Positions 62,882 to 64,000 of a stretch of 64,000 nt of DNA are shown in pieces. Source of the stretch: Semisulcospira habei. Taxonomy: Eukaryota > Mollusca > Gastropoda > Semisulcospiridae. The stretch covers positions 230,721,752 to 230,785,751 of the forward strand of contig BTPG01000004.1 in assembly GCA_036245525.1 (NCBI GenBank). Direction: 5' to 3'. Made by a program: the position numbers and the translations under genes. The notes below the pieces were generated by a model, which was given only the letters and a program-made list of their open reading frames with translations, did not search any database and was not told the origin of the DNA. The first letter of the stretch is position 1; every line of letters starts with the position of its first letter.

Positions 62882-63930
62882 CATAATAATACGGGGACAG
62901 CCGCTTTACCCAATTCTGTGAATCACCTCAAAGCGCCACGAACTGAACCCAACACGCACGCTCATGTGAAGCACACACACTGTGAAGACAACACACAGTA
63001 CAAGGTAAACACAAGGCATTCACGTCATGACAACACACAAGGTGAACACGTGGCATTCACACAGTACAAGGTAAACACAGGGCATTCACGTCATGACAAC
63101 ACGCAGTACAAGGTAAACACAGGGCATTCACGTCATGACAACACGCAGTACAAGGTAAACACAGGGCATTCACGTCATGACAACACGCAGTTCAAGGTAA
63201 ACACAGGGCATTCACATCATGACAACACACAGTACAATGTAAACACAAGGCATTCACGTCATGACAACACAGAAGGTGAGCATAGGGCATTCACGTCATG
63301 ACAACATGCAGTACAAGGTGAACACAGGGCATTCACCTCATGACAACACGCAGTACAAGGTAAACACAGGGCATTCACGTCATGACAACACACAGTACAA
63401 GGTAAACACAAGGCATTCACGTCATGACAACACACAGTACAAGGTGAACACAGGGCATTCACGTCATGACAACACGCAGTACAAGGGGAACACAGGGCAT
63501 TCACGTCATGACAACACGCAGTACGAGGTAAACAGGGCATTCACGTCTTGACAACACACAGTACAAGGTAAACACAAGGCATTCACGTCATGACAACACA
63601 CAAGGTGAACACGGGGCATTCACGTCATGACAACACACAGTACAAGGTGAACACCTGACATTCACGTCATGCGAAGGGTCAGCTCAGGTATTGAGGTTTC
63701 TGAAATTCTGATCATTTGTATTTGGAATTTATAAAATGGCCTGAAAGAGGTACCAAACTGGAGGGGGAGGCACGGTCTGCAATAATCAGTGGTGACACTG
63801 TAGGATTAGTTAGTTATTTGGGTTTAACGCCGAGCAGGCAACCAAGGCCATCTCACGGCGGCCCGGACACTGTAGGAGAAAAGTCTGATGCACCTTTAGC
63901 ATTGGTGGCAGGTACCATGAACCACCCCCA
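62882..63930 (-). mobile_element. tRNA-SINE copy expanded by a minisatellite
   Basis: GCCGCTTTACCCAATTCTGT and CTCAAAGCGCCACGAACTGA match the SINE 3' body. After a 42-bp array, TCATTTGTATTTGGAATTTA, TGGCCTGAAAGAGGTACCAA and GTGGTGACACTGTAGG resume the same family. A 55-bp fragment also found at 41935 interrupts it at 63811-63865. The tRNA-like head is worn. Confidence 0.75.
62990..63665. repeat. 42-bp minisatellite inside the SINE, about 15 units
   Basis: The unit is CAGTACAAGGTAAACACAGG plus GCATTCACGTCATGACAACACG. Several units lack CAGTACA (short form). ORFs along it on both strands are by-products of a period divisible by three. Confidence 0.92.
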
Positions 63931-63980
63931 CATAAATCGTAATGTCCTCTTTTTCACGAAAGTGCACATGTATAAGACTT

Positions 63981-64000
63981 TAACTCATTCAGCCCGGAGC
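63981..64000. repeat. Start of another hairpin MITE family A copy, cut by the window end
   Basis: TTAACTCATTCAGCCCGG matches the left terminus of the copy at 23443. Confidence 0.6.

Noticed and set aside
62918..63551. ORFs on both strands through the 42-bp minisatellite
   Set aside because: Period divisible by three without stops; no composition of a real protein.

Overview
The window is eukaryotic, repeat-dense genomic DNA. It most likely comes from a lophotrochozoan and probably a gastropod mollusc. That guess is inference from the mix of repeat families (DIRS, Penelope-like, I-type and RTE-like LINEs, a tRNA-headed SINE ending in a TTATTATT tail, and a CGTCCGTCC-type repeat familiar from marine molluscs) and not from a diagnostic gene. 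There are no bacterial-style operons. Host coding sequence is sparse: one exon of an inter-alpha-trypsin-inhibitor-like VWA protein (9738-11153, +) and one two-exon C2H2 zinc-finger gene (38542-41831, -). Almost everything else is transposable elements or satellites.

Layout: 1-4560 is the right part of a decayed DIRS-type tyrosine-recombinase retrotransposon. 4560-9737 holds a TTAA-flanked DNA element, hairpin MITEs and tandem repeats. 9738-11153 is the VWA exon. 11154-15980 is a cluster of hairpin MITEs and a short tandem array. 16278-22532 is a second, nearly complete DIRS element with both ends and its internal complementary region. 22533-26830 is mostly non-coding with MITEs and a diverged 1-kb repeat. 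26830-28284 is a Penelope-like remnant carrying two nested insertions. 28535-30262 holds three more copies of one of those inserted families. 30600-31985 is an RT fragment. 32431-33414 is an unidentified ORF pair. 34200-37700 is tandem repeats and minisatellites. 38107-38468 is another RT fragment, followed by the zinc-finger gene.

44732-47750 is the most interesting block. A tandem array derived from a MITE is split by a 2.18-kb element with terminal inverted repeats and a 5-bp target duplication (AATGC). Removing the element and one duplication restores the array unit. Inside it, on the minus strand, is a 221-residue ORF with Cys pairs resembling the N-terminal zinc region of RAG1 (the N-RAG-TP type described in molluscs), and a nested MITE with TTA duplication. 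No transposase core is visible.

47755-57650 carries three copies of one RTE-like LINE, two of them head to head as a large inverted repeat, separated from the first copy by a 3.5-kb array of about 18 copies of a ~190-bp satellite. 57681-62520 is a near-full-length but broken EN-RT-RNaseH LINE (minus strand), itself hit by a ~390-bp retroelement with a perfect 13-bp target duplication. The window ends in a tRNA-SINE expanded by a 42-bp minisatellite and the first bases of another hairpin MITE.

The two host genes are unrelated in function. The remainder is a layered record of insertions, several of which can be dated relative to one another because they interrupt recognisable sequence.
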